From: Afifella marina DSM 2698
GTDB taxonomy: Bacteria; Pseudomonadota; Alphaproteobacteria; Rhizobiales; Afifellaceae
Assembly (NCBI RefSeq): GCF_900102695.1
Contig: NZ_FMVW01000003.1
Span: forward strand, 1-64,000
Direction of reading: 5' to 3'
DNA length: 64,000 nucleotides
Position 1 is the first letter of the stretch. Every line of letters begins with the position of its first letter. The position numbers and the translations under genes were made by a program. Shown here one piece after another: positions 17,682 to 24,876 of the stretch. The notes below the pieces were generated by a model. The model worked only from the letters and a program-made list of their open reading frames with translations. It did no database searches and was not told the DNA's origin.

Positions 17682-18017
17682 CTATTTCAGCGCCAGACGG
17701 CGGGTATCGCTGACGGCCTTCTCGACGGTCAGGTCGATGTACTCCTGATTGCTCGCGGCCTGCCGATGGTTGTTAAAGGTCTTGGGGTGCTTGAAAGCCG
17801 CAACCCGAACCGCATTGGCAAAGCGGGTGCGATGTGACGTGCAGGAAGCGTCCGAACCGCTTTCGAGCAGGCAGGCGACGTAAGAGTGCCGTGCCTGATC
17901 AACCACCGTATCGTCGGGTGCATAGGCTACCGTGCTCGTTCCATCTCCCGTCGTGGAGCAAGCAGCCAGGAACATCATTGCCGCGCCGACGACGGTCAGC
18001 ATGATAATCTGCTTCAT
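17682..18017 (-). CDS. Small lipoprotein
   Basis: 111 residues. The start MKQIIMLTVVGAAMMFLAAC is a lipoprotein signal with lipobox LAAC, so the protein is predicted to be lipidated at Cys20. The mature part contains a cysteine pair (ACLLESGSDASCTS) and a helical C-terminus. ATG 18017 matches the paralogous start of the next gene; an in-frame ATG at 18026 is the alternative. Member of the exported-protein cluster. Confidence 0.65.
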   Translation of the reverse strand: MKQIIMLTVVGAAMMFLAACSTTGDGTSTVAYAPDDTVVDQARHSYVACLLESGSDASCTSHRTRFANAVRVAAFKHPKTFNNHRQAASNQEYIDLTVEKAVSDTRRLALK

Positions 18018-18096
18018 TGCGGGCATGCTCCGCCTTTCTCTTTCTGCCGAATGGAAGAATGGGCCTGGCTGGAGGGCCAGGCCCCTATGATTTGCG

Positions 18097-18231
18097 CTAC
18101 TTCCTCTGGCCGTCGCGCAAGCCGGAATTGAACTGCTCCCGCTGCTGATAATTCGGAATCTGCTGCGGCGTGGCCTGCTGCTGGTGCGGGTTCTGCTGAC
18201 CAACCTGCTTGCCTTGATCGTACGTGCTCAT
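18097..18231 (-). CDS. Gln-rich 44-residue protein
   Basis: ATG at 18231 is preceded by AGGAG six bases upstream. The product begins MSTYDQGKQVGQQNPHQQQA and ends NSGLRDGQRK; about a quarter of it is Gln. It has no signal peptide, although its neighbours do. It is the first gene of the minus-strand cluster, 79 bases before the lipoprotein, with a GGGCCTGGC/GCCAGGCCC hairpin at about 18059-18085 in between. Function unknown. Confidence 0.5.
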   Translation of the reverse strand: MSTYDQGKQVGQQNPHQQQATPQQIPNYQQREQFNSGLRDGQRK

Positions 18232-18375
18232 CTGCTTCTCCTGCATCTGGGTTCACGCGATATAAACCCTTGGATTCATTATATATTTCCATATTGATAT
18301 TCGCGTAGGGGTTGCCTCGCGGGAATCCGGGTGATTCAATGAAAGTGAGCGCGCCGAGACGGCTGTCACGGCTGC

Positions 18376-18399
18376 GTTCACAAAGGAACCTTTATGAAC
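18376..18399. repeat. 24-base palindromic site, copy 1
   Basis: Half-sites GTTCACAAAGG and CCTTTATGAAC surround a central AA; they are reverse complements except at one position. A second copy at 23694-23717 precedes the serine resolvase gene. The length and two-base centre resemble crossover sites of small serine recombinases; an operator role is the alternative. The surrounding 18247-18611 holds no gene I can support, only short frames beginning within or near the palindrome. Confidence 0.5.
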
Positions 18400-18611
18400 A
18401 CATCGACGGCCTTGATTGGCTCCATCAAACAGTTCCGATGTTGGCAGCATTCGAAGTGACGAGAGTTTTCTACCGTGCTTTGTGGGAGTCGGTCAGCGTG
18501 GTGCGGCGGAAAAAGCCGAAACGTCCGGAAAAATTTTCCTGTTTGCCTCGTCTTTTCAATACGATGGCGGCAGGATGCACCGCACTCGATTGGTGCCGCT
18601 AGAGGACGGAG

Positions 18612-19385
18612 ATGAACGAACAACGCGACTGGTCTGGCTGCCTGACGTGGCATGAGTTGCTGGACGCACTCTGTGCTCGGCAAGGTTATCTCGACAATTT
18701 GGCGCTGGCTGATGATTTGTGCGCCGCGAATGGCATCCAAACGCAGGCAGCATTCAATGCCACGTTGAAGAATTTGCAGAACTGGCGCCGGGGCGCCCAT
18801 ATCCCGCAACGTCGAAATTTCGTACTGCTGGGCAAGATCCTGAAGGTCGACCAATTTGATGGTCTGCGAGAGCGCTGGAATCGCCTTTACTCAGAAGCCA
18901 AGACGCAACGTACGAACGTCTCTGCCAAGAATGTGGAGGTACCGCCGTCCTCTGACCCGACAGCCATTGCGCCTGCTGCCCGGCTTTCAGTTGCGATTGC
19001 GGTGGCGGTTCTCGTTGTCGGTTCGGTAGCCGCCTTCTTTGTCTTGGTGTGGCCGGAGTCAGATATCGCCGATACAAACGTGGTCGTAAGCCCTGAAGAG
19101 CTTCGTGCGGACTATGTTCGCAATGTCACGGCAACGGTTGGTGATGCGCTGGTCATTCATGGCGCGCGCGGCACAAATTGCGGGCCGGCGCCTGATTGGG
19201 ATGACGCGAAAAAGAAACTACCCGAACTCGAAACCGGTATCTTATCTGATGGAGACGTCGGGACGCGGTTCAGCCGCCAATGCGGTAGGCGTGTCCCGGC
19301 GCGCGCGATCCTGTTTACGGCCACATCGCCGGGCACCGAGCAGACTGCCCTGTTCGGAGATCGGATTAGCATCACGGTGCAGTGA
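18612..19385 (+). CDS. HTH-like, single-pass membrane protein
   Basis: 257 residues. The N-terminal 80 residues contain a helix-rich segment (NATLKNLQNWRRGAHIPQRR) that resembles a DNA-binding helix-turn-helix, as in XRE-type proteins. One membrane helix lies at about 119-142 (LSVAIAVAVLVVGSVAAFFV), and an exported C-terminal domain of about 110 residues contains two cysteines (GTNCGP, SRQCGRR). The layout is like ToxR-type or anti-sigma-like signal transducers. It faces ardC, with only 8 bases between the stops. Confidence 0.55.
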   Translation: MNEQRDWSGCLTWHELLDALCARQGYLDNLALADDLCAANGIQTQAAFNATLKNLQNWRRGAHIPQRRNFVLLGKILKVDQFDGLRERWNRLYSEAKTQRTNVSAKNVEVPPSSDPTAIAPAARLSVAIAVAVLVVGSVAAFFVLVWPESDIADTNVVVSPEELRADYVRNVTATVGDALVIHGARGTNCGPAPDWDDAKKKLPELETGILSDGDVGTRFSRQCGRRVPARAILFTATSPGTEQTALFGDRISITVQ

Positions 19386-19393
19386 AAGGCGGC

Positions 19394-20302
19394 CTATGCG
19401 GCCGCCTCCATGGCTTCGAGCGATGCGAGGTAATTGGCGGCCTTGCTCGCCTGACTCGCGGCGGTGAAAATCGCCTTACGGTCGTTTTTCAGGACGGTCA
19501 GCCAGTTGGCGATATAGGCGGCGTGATCCTTCCGCGGCTCCTGCGTGATACCGAGGTCACTGCAGATGAAGGCAGCACCAAGCTCGGCGACCAGCTCTTC
19601 CATCGCATAGTGCTTGGAACCGAACCGGCCGGAAAGGTCACGGTCGAGTCTCGCTTTCACACCCGACCAGTGCACCAGCTCATGGCAGAGCGTTGAATAG
19701 AAGCCTTCGGCCGGCGTTGTGGTGTCGGTACCGACGAAGCGGCGACGCTCCGGCATGCGGATCATGTCGAGTGCTGGGACGTAGCAGGCGCGATCGCCGT
19801 CTTCGGTGATTTTGGCGCCGGTAGCAGTGGCAAAGGCCTCGGCTCTGGCGATCGGATCGAATGTCGGTCCTTCGGGCAGGTCTTCGGACGGAAGCCCGTA
19901 ACCTTCGACCTGGGCGGCGTTGAACACCCAGCTGGCCTTGGCGATCATGCGCTCAGCCTGATCGGTTTCGCCGGTGTCGGGATCGGTCTCGTCATAAGCG
20001 ACGGTCTTGTAGAAGACGACGAGCGAGGATTTCTCGCCCTTGCGGACCTGGCAGCCACTCTGCTGCCACTGGCGGTACGTGCCCCAGACATTGGACGGGA
20101 ATTCGGATGCGAGGGCGGACACCCAGAGCGAGACGATATTGATCCCGTTATAGGGGTTGCCCGAGCTGATATTGACCGGACGGGCGAAGCTCCCGCCCTT
20201 GGCCTTGATCCAGGGAAGCCGGAACTCCCCTGCGGTTTCGATCGCATCGACGATGCGGTTTGTGATCTCCTGATGGACATCGAATTGTGATGTGCGCGAC
20301 AT
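19394..20302 (-). CDS. ardC: ArdC-like antirestriction protein with zincin domain
   Basis: 302 residues. The N-terminal ssDNA-binding domain (PW-K, NPYNGINIVSLW, VWGTYRQWQQ, KGEKSSLVVFYK) and the C-terminal metallopeptidase motif CHELVHWSG with a downstream EELVAELGAAF are diagnostic of ArdC. The ATG at 20302 is preceded by GAGGAG; the longer frame upstream runs into a conserved leader. ArdC protects incoming DNA from restriction after conjugation, fitting a mobile island. Confidence 0.9.
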   Translation of the reverse strand: MSRTSQFDVHQEITNRIVDAIETAGEFRLPWIKAKGGSFARPVNISSGNPYNGINIVSLWVSALASEFPSNVWGTYRQWQQSGCQVRKGEKSSLVVFYKTVAYDETDPDTGETDQAERMIAKASWVFNAAQVEGYGLPSEDLPEGPTFDPIARAEAFATATGAKITEDGDRACYVPALDMIRMPERRRFVGTDTTTPAEGFYSTLCHELVHWSGVKARLDRDLSGRFGSKHYAMEELVAELGAAFICSDLGITQEPRKDHAAYIANWLTVLKNDRKAIFTAASQASKAANYLASLEAMEAAA

Positions 20303-20337
20303 GGCTCTTTCTCCTCTTGCCGTTGCCGGCCGCGACC

Positions 20338-20467
20338 ATCGCGGCCTGATGGCGTCCGGAGAGGCGGGGAAAGAGCGACCTTGCACCCCGAAGGGGCGGG
20401 CAAAGCGGAAAGACGGCGATGCCGTTGCAAGGGCGCGAACGCCCTGCCAGGACAGCCAATCAATCAG
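20338..20467 (-). repeat. Conserved leader block, copy A (upstream of ardC)
   Basis: About 130 bases in front of ardC match a block at 39652-39784 in front of another minus-strand gene. The core 20383-20428 differs from the other copy by one substitution and one indel, and flanking pieces CCTGATGGCGTCCG and GGACAGCC are shared. It contains CACCCCGAAGGGGCG, able to form a GC hairpin. Either a common promoter/operator or a structured 5' leader. Confidence 0.6.
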
Positions 20468-20692
20468 GCCGTGTGTGACGCGGTGGCTTCTGTCGGGAAG
20501 AGATGAGAGTCTGTTGCGCTACGGAGATTGATGGCTGAGAGGCCGTCACCGCCTTCGATCCTGCGCTCGCTACGGCGCTATGGGGAAGCGCGCTTCGCTT
20601 AGGATCAGTGCGGAACTGGTGGCGGCAGTCTGGCGCGCGGCTATCACAATCGAGCCTCGGATACGTCCGGTTTGCAGCCATATCGAAAAGAC

Positions 20693-20758
20693 GTTTGATG
20701 TGACGGCGGCGCGGTGTGGGTGCCACTCAGGTCGGCTCCGGCCACCGCCACATCAAAC
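20693..20758. repeat. Long inverted repeat (17-base arms)
   Basis: GTTTGATGTGACGGCGG (20693-20709) pairs with CCACCGCCACATCAAAC (20742-20758), with two mismatches and a 32-base loop. It lies in the 560-base gap between ardC and the exported-protein pseudogene, and transcripts in either direction would fold it. No T-tract follows, so it is not an ordinary terminator. Confidence 0.5.
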
Positions 20759-20863
20759 ATCCCCGATGCATTCATCTATTCTGCCTCTTCTGCATCCACA
20801 GCCGAACACAGCGCAAAAAATTGTTAACCATCTTTTTTCTTCCGAATACAATATCGTGACGAA

Positions 20864-21335
20864 CTAAATGGTATAGCCGCGCCTGCGCCGGTCGCTGTTG
20901 ACGTCCAGTACCATATTCCGCCGGACGAAAACCAACCGATCTGAGCGGGATTTTTCTGAAGAAGAAGAAATTCGCTCATGGCAGGCAAATACCACTAAGG
21001 ACCTTTGGCGTGGCACGCCGCCGCTGCTGTATATCGCCCGCTTGCGCGCTCGAACGACAGAATCTGATCCATGTATTCTTGCCGTCAATGCAGGAATTCG
21101 CTCTAGTAAAATGCCGGCTTGACGACTCCTCATACCAGGGAAGAGGTTCCGGCTCTTCTACTGACGCCACATAGATTCGGCGCGCCGGAACTGACCCAGC
21201 ATAGACGGAGTCATCAACGCATATTGATCCGATATCGTCCATTTCGCGTGAAACGGACTCAATCTCTGAGTGCGCCATCGTCGCGAACAATAAGATAAAA
21301 ATATTCACAGATAGTGTTATCAAATATTTCTTCAT
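20864..21335 (-). pseudogene. Exported protein gene with probable frameshift
   Basis: The ATG at 21335 opens a frame with a signal peptide (MKKYLITLSVNIFILLFATM, cleavage near AHS) and about 45 mature residues up to PWYEESS near 21130. That frame then becomes a low-complexity tail ending at 20976. The other frame (ILLERIPALTARI, then SLVVFACHERI) reads more like protein and runs to 20864. A one-base shift near 21120-21135 would join them. Alternatively the 120-residue product is real. It follows the pilin-like gene by 12 bases. Confidence 0.4.
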
Positions 21336-21347
21336 TAGAAACAATTA

Positions 21348-23405
21348 CTATTTTTCATAACACCAGCAATATGCAGTCCAGCCAGTTCCCAGGTGATCGT
21401 GTCTCGTACACGTTGTATCCCACGGCTGAGTGTGTCCACCGTTACATGTTGCACACATGCTCGATCCGCAATAGGCTCGGCAACCAGGGCCCCCCGCAGT
21501 CATGGCCTCGGCTTGAGAAAAGTTTTCATTATAGAAATTTGAATTCGGACACGTCCCCACTGCTGTACAACTTTGGTTCATGTATGTACCCGAGAGCGTG
21601 CCATCAAAACAGCCTCTCGTCTGCGTGTTGCCGCAGGATTGATCTGCATATTGATAAGCCGTCACACCGGATCCATGGCTGATGGTGCCGCCCCATGGCA
21701 GGGTACAGGACGCTCCCGGTGCAACAGTGCAGGACGAGTTCGAATAGCTTCCTGAAAGAGTGCCGTTTGAACACGTCCGAATCTGGCTAACACAGTTATT
21801 TCCAAACGGGACTGTTGGAGATTGATAAGCCGTCACACTCGATCCATGGCTGATGGTACCGCCCCATGGCAGGGTGCAGTTGGAAGGAGCTTCGGCATTA
21901 CAGGTCTGATGTGTATAGCTGCCGCTCAGTTCGCCGCCGGTACAGCTTCGCGTCTCGCTAACGCAATTGCTGCCAAATGGCACGGATGCGGTCTGATAGG
22001 CGGTGACGTTCTGTCCGTCACTCAGCGTGCTGCCCCATGGCAGATCACAGGCCCAGCCGCTGGCATTGCCGCTAATCGTCGTGACTGCTATCGGTCCACT
22101 GGCCGAAGTGCTCAGATGGCCGGTGAACGATCCTGTGCCCGATGCCTTCGGCCGCACTTCCAATACGCACACGTCATCATAGCCGAGCACTACCCCCTGA
22201 CAGGCGTCGCCGTCGCCGGTAAACTCAAAATTGGTTAGATTATCAAGCATGGCCGCGCTCAATGCAGAGGTCGATTTTTCCCCGGTATTGCGAACGATAA
22301 ACACCATTGCATCGCCATAGGCCGGATCGCCTGGCCCGGTCACATTCATATCACTCTTGCTTTCCGGCGTAATCGTGAGCTCTGGCGGTGTGCGGTCACG
22401 CGTCGTGATCGACCATTGGCGACTGATCGCGCTGACCGAAAGAACAAAACTCGAAACATTTTCCGGTGTCGATGCCGAATACGCGCGAAGACTGATAGTG
22501 TCCCCGGCGCTGATTGATGCCATTTCACCCTGGGCGATTCCATTGACCAGAATGGTTGCGCCGCCGGTGACGGTGGCTGTCCGCTCACCGAGAAAGCCGT
22601 CAAAGGCAATGGTGTTGGACGTATATTGCGTCGACAATGACGCGTCAGTTACCGGTTCAAACGTGCCTGTGGCAGTAAACGAATCGCCGCTGACTTCGCT
22701 CCATTCTTCGCCGTTGCAAATCTGCAGCGTCTCCATGTCATAACGCATCAGGCCGGTTGTGTTTTCGGTGCAGGCCTCATCCGGCAGTTCGCCGATACGG
22801 GAAGACGAGGCCGCCGCTTCGTAAGTGAACATACGCACACGGTCATCGCCACCGCCGGACGCTTTTGGGCCGATGATGGTGTTGATATCCTCCGGATCAA
22901 CACCGGCCTCATTATAGGCATGGCAGCTGGTTTCAAAGATTTTGTCAGCGCCGGCTGAAAGAACAGCGATTAATGGGCCTGACGTCGTGGCTGTCCCGAT
23001 TAACCGGCCATCCGATCCGGTCGTGTCACCGTGGTCCCATGCACAGTAGCCGTATGGCGTACCCCACGGGTCGGCCTGTGTGGCGCCTATCGTCTGAGGA
23101 AGACAGCCGCCACCGGACGGTGCACCAGCGCAATTCACGATGGCGACAGGCTCAACAAAACGATCGAAATCCAAATCGCCGCCATTCGCCTGTTGTCGAA
23201 TGGCCTGGCCGACCAGATTGGCATTCATCAGCAGATCGTTCTCGGCCATGTTCTGATGCGTCACCTTGGTGACGGTCGTCGCCGGACCGATCACCAGATT
23301 CATCATCGACACGCCCAGCACGCCCATCAACGCCGTCGCGGCGAAGATCATTGTAAAGACGTTGCCCGAGCGGTCGGAAAAGAATGCGCGTATCCAGCCT
23401 GTCAC
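21348..23405 (-). CDS. Pilin-like surface protein with Cys-rich C-terminal repeats
   Basis: 685 residues. A hydrophobic N-terminal helix (NVFTMIFAATALMGVLGVSM, residues about 15-34) after a short charged leader resembles PilV/Tad-type pseudopilins. The C-terminal 250 residues hold at least three repeats of CxLPWGGTISHGSxVTAYQ, then VPFGNNCVSQIRTCSNG and TLSGSY, each with paired cysteines, and end in a Cys-rich cap (YCGSSMCATCNGG). It starts at GTG overlapping the stop of a 54-residue membrane protein (GTGA). Probably a conjugation-related adhesin or minor pilin exposed outside. Confidence 0.6.
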   Translation of the reverse strand: MTGWIRAFFSDRSGNVFTMIFAATALMGVLGVSMMNLVIGPATTVTKVTHQNMAENDLLMNANLVGQAIRQQANGGDLDFDRFVEPVAIVNCAGAPSGGGCLPQTIGATQADPWGTPYGYCAWDHGDTTGSDGRLIGTATTSGPLIAVLSAGADKIFETSCHAYNEAGVDPEDINTIIGPKASGGGDDRVRMFTYEAAASSSRIGELPDEACTENTTGLMRYDMETLQICNGEEWSEVSGDSFTATGTFEPVTDASLSTQYTSNTIAFDGFLGERTATVTGGATILVNGIAQGEMASISAGDTISLRAYSASTPENVSSFVLSVSAISRQWSITTRDRTPPELTITPESKSDMNVTGPGDPAYGDAMVFIVRNTGEKSTSALSAAMLDNLTNFEFTGDGDACQGVVLGYDDVCVLEVRPKASGTGSFTGHLSTSASGPIAVTTISGNASGWACDLPWGSTLSDGQNVTAYQTASVPFGSNCVSETRSCTGGELSGSYTHQTCNAEAPSNCTLPWGGTISHGSSVTAYQSPTVPFGNNCVSQIRTCSNGTLSGSYSNSSCTVAPGASCTLPWGGTISHGSGVTAYQYADQSCGNTQTRGCFDGTLSGTYMNQSCTAVGTCPNSNFYNENFSQAEAMTAGGPGCRAYCGSSMCATCNGGHTQPWDTTCTRHDHLGTGWTAYCWCYEK

Positions 23406-23566
23406 CGGGAGTCGCCCTCGCGCCGGTGCTTCAACTCCTGCCAGGCCAATGTGCCGAGAGCGCCGACAAAAACACCTGACGCTATGCAGGCGACAAGAAC
23501 ACCTGCGGCAATAAAATCATATCCCGGACACCAGCCGAGATTGCTACACATACTATGATAGTCCAT
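23402..23566 (-). CDS. 54-residue single-pass membrane protein
   Basis: ATG at 23566, TGA at 23402-23404 overlapping the GTG of the pilin-like gene, so the pair is probably translationally coupled. The sequence begins MDYHSMCSNLGWCPGYDF, then has one membrane helix (IAAGVLVACIASGVFVGALG) and a charged C-terminal tail (ELKHRREGDSR). An AT-rich promoter-like region (TTATATATCAA) lies upstream. No family recognised. Confidence 0.5.
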   Translation of the reverse strand: MDYHSMCSNLGWCPGYDFIAAGVLVACIASGVFVGALGTLAWQELKHRREGDSR

Positions 23567-23693
23567 GCTCCAATAACCGTCCTTTGATTATATATCAACA
23601 TAGACGGATGATTAGTTGCAATCTGATAATATTATTACATCAATACATAGGAGTATATTGCGAAAAGAATCGAAAATGCCGCGCTTCACGATC

Positions 23694-23717
23694 GTTCAAA
23701 AAGGACGCTTTATGAAC
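23694..23717. repeat. 24-base palindromic site, copy 2, upstream of resolvase
   Basis: Half-sites GTTCAAAAAGG and GCTTTATGAAC around a central AC; 20 of 24 positions match copy 1 at 18376-18399, and the base composition just upstream (TCACG) is also shared. It lies 32 bases before the resolvase ATG and contains the ATG of a 13-codon leader ORF. The site could be the resolvase's binding site for recombination and/or autoregulation. Confidence 0.5.
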
Positions 23718-23753
23718 TTTATTGTGGGTAAAAAGGGAGGCGGCCACGAATGA
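23712..23753 (+). CDS. 13-codon leader ORF coupled to the resolvase
   Basis: ATG at 23712 inside the palindrome opens MNFIVGKKGGGHE, and its TGA overlaps the resolvase start (ATGA). GGGAGG for the resolvase lies inside this leader. The short frame may just reflect position, but the arrangement fits translational coupling. Confidence 0.3.
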   Translation: MNFIVGKKGGGHE

Positions 23754-24355
23754 CCATAGCCGCCCAACCAGCGACTCATCACACTGCGCTCATGAAAATC
23801 GGTTATGCGCGCGTTTCCACGGATGAACAGAATCTCGACCTGCAATTGCAGGCGCTTGAGGCCGTGGCTTGCGACCGCGTGTTCAAGGATCAGGGCATAT
23901 CGGGATCGGTGGCCGACCGGCGCGGGTTGAACCGTGCGATCAAGGCGCTCAAGCCCGGCGACGTGTTGGTGGTGTGGAAACTCGACCGTCTGGGACGGTC
24001 TTTGCCGCATCTGATTGATACGATCACCGCCCTGCGTGATCGCGGCGTCGGGTTTTTATCACTCCAGGAACAGATCGACACCACAAGCGCCGGTGGGCGG
24101 TTCTACCTCCATATCCTCGCCGCACTGGCCGAATTCGAGCGCGAGATGATCCGCGAACGCACCAAGGCCGGCATGGCCGCCGCCAGGAAACGCGGTGTGC
24201 AGTTGGGCCGCCCGTTCAAGCTCAGCCACGATGAAATCATGGAAGCCATCCGCATGGTCAAGGACGGCCAGACGCGCAACGCCATCGCGAAGCACTTCAA
24301 GGTCAGCGCTTTGACCCTGCGCCGCGCCCTTCATGCCAACGGCATGACCGACTGA
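23750..24355 (+). CDS. Small serine recombinase (resolvase/invertase family)
   Basis: 201 residues, the size of Tn3 resolvases and Hin/Pin invertases. The catalytic serine is in YARVSTDEQNLDLQL; VWKLDRLGRS and the E-helix FEREMIRERTKAGM are conserved, and the C-terminal Hin-like helix-turn-helix is NAIAKHFKVSALTLRRAL. GGGAGG lies upstream of ATG 23750, although homologues often start at the internal MKIGYARVS. The 24-base palindrome before it is a candidate target. It may resolve dimers or rearrange the adjacent exported-protein genes. Confidence 0.9.
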   Translation: MTIAAQPATHHTALMKIGYARVSTDEQNLDLQLQALEAVACDRVFKDQGISGSVADRRGLNRAIKALKPGDVLVVWKLDRLGRSLPHLIDTITALRDRGVGFLSLQEQIDTTSAGGRFYLHILAALAEFEREMIRERTKAGMAAARKRGVQLGRPFKLSHDEIMEAIRMVKDGQTRNAIAKHFKVSALTLRRALHANGMTD

Positions 24356-24376
24356 CCAGAACTCCGGAGCAAGCTC

Positions 24377-24784
24377 ATGACCGCGACGTCCCGTGTCGCC
24401 GCCCTGATCGAAGAGCGCATCAACCGCAATAGAGAACTGCCCGATGAGGAGTTTGACGGCAACGAGTGGTGGCAGGTCAATGCGCGAGAAGAACTCGTGT
24501 TCGATTTGGCACCCGACCGGGTGCGGCGGCTCGGAGTGGTGTGGGGCGCCTATGAACACGTGGCCGGCGTTGATGAGCATTTTGACGAGCTCGACGGAGA
24601 TCTGATCGCGGCGTTCTGCCAGGAGCATCCATTCATGGCGCAGGCACGTGGCGGTGATATGCCGGAAATCAGCTGGCGCGACTTTGTCGCCTTCGGCGCG
24701 CTGTTCGGATGCCGCCACCGCGATTGTGTCGCGTGGTACTGGAAAAACTTCTTCTGGCACGACCGCCAAGGCCACTACGATTAG
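24377..24784 (+). CDS. Hypothetical acidic protein
   Basis: 135 residues, 21 bases downstream of the resolvase and likely in the same transcript. Acidic, rich in Trp and Phe near the C-terminus (WRDFVAFGALF, then VAWYWKNFFWHDRQGHYD). No signal peptide, membrane helix or motif known to me. Function unknown. Confidence 0.55.
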   Translation: MTATSRVAALIEERINRNRELPDEEFDGNEWWQVNAREELVFDLAPDRVRRLGVVWGAYEHVAGVDEHFDELDGDLIAAFCQEHPFMAQARGGDMPEISWRDFVAFGALFGCRHRDCVAWYWKNFFWHDRQGHYD

Positions 24785-24876
24785 CGGCGGCCTGCCTGAT
24801 GTCGTTGCTGATCGGCCAGACGCCCAATCCCCACCCGATGACTCGGATGGGCTGTGAGGCGAGACGATGCCGACGC

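Noticed and set aside
18339-18602. Plus-strand ORF starting MKVSAPRRLSRLRS
   Set aside because: It contains the 24-base palindrome, lacks a ribosome site and shows no domain; the region is better read as regulatory.
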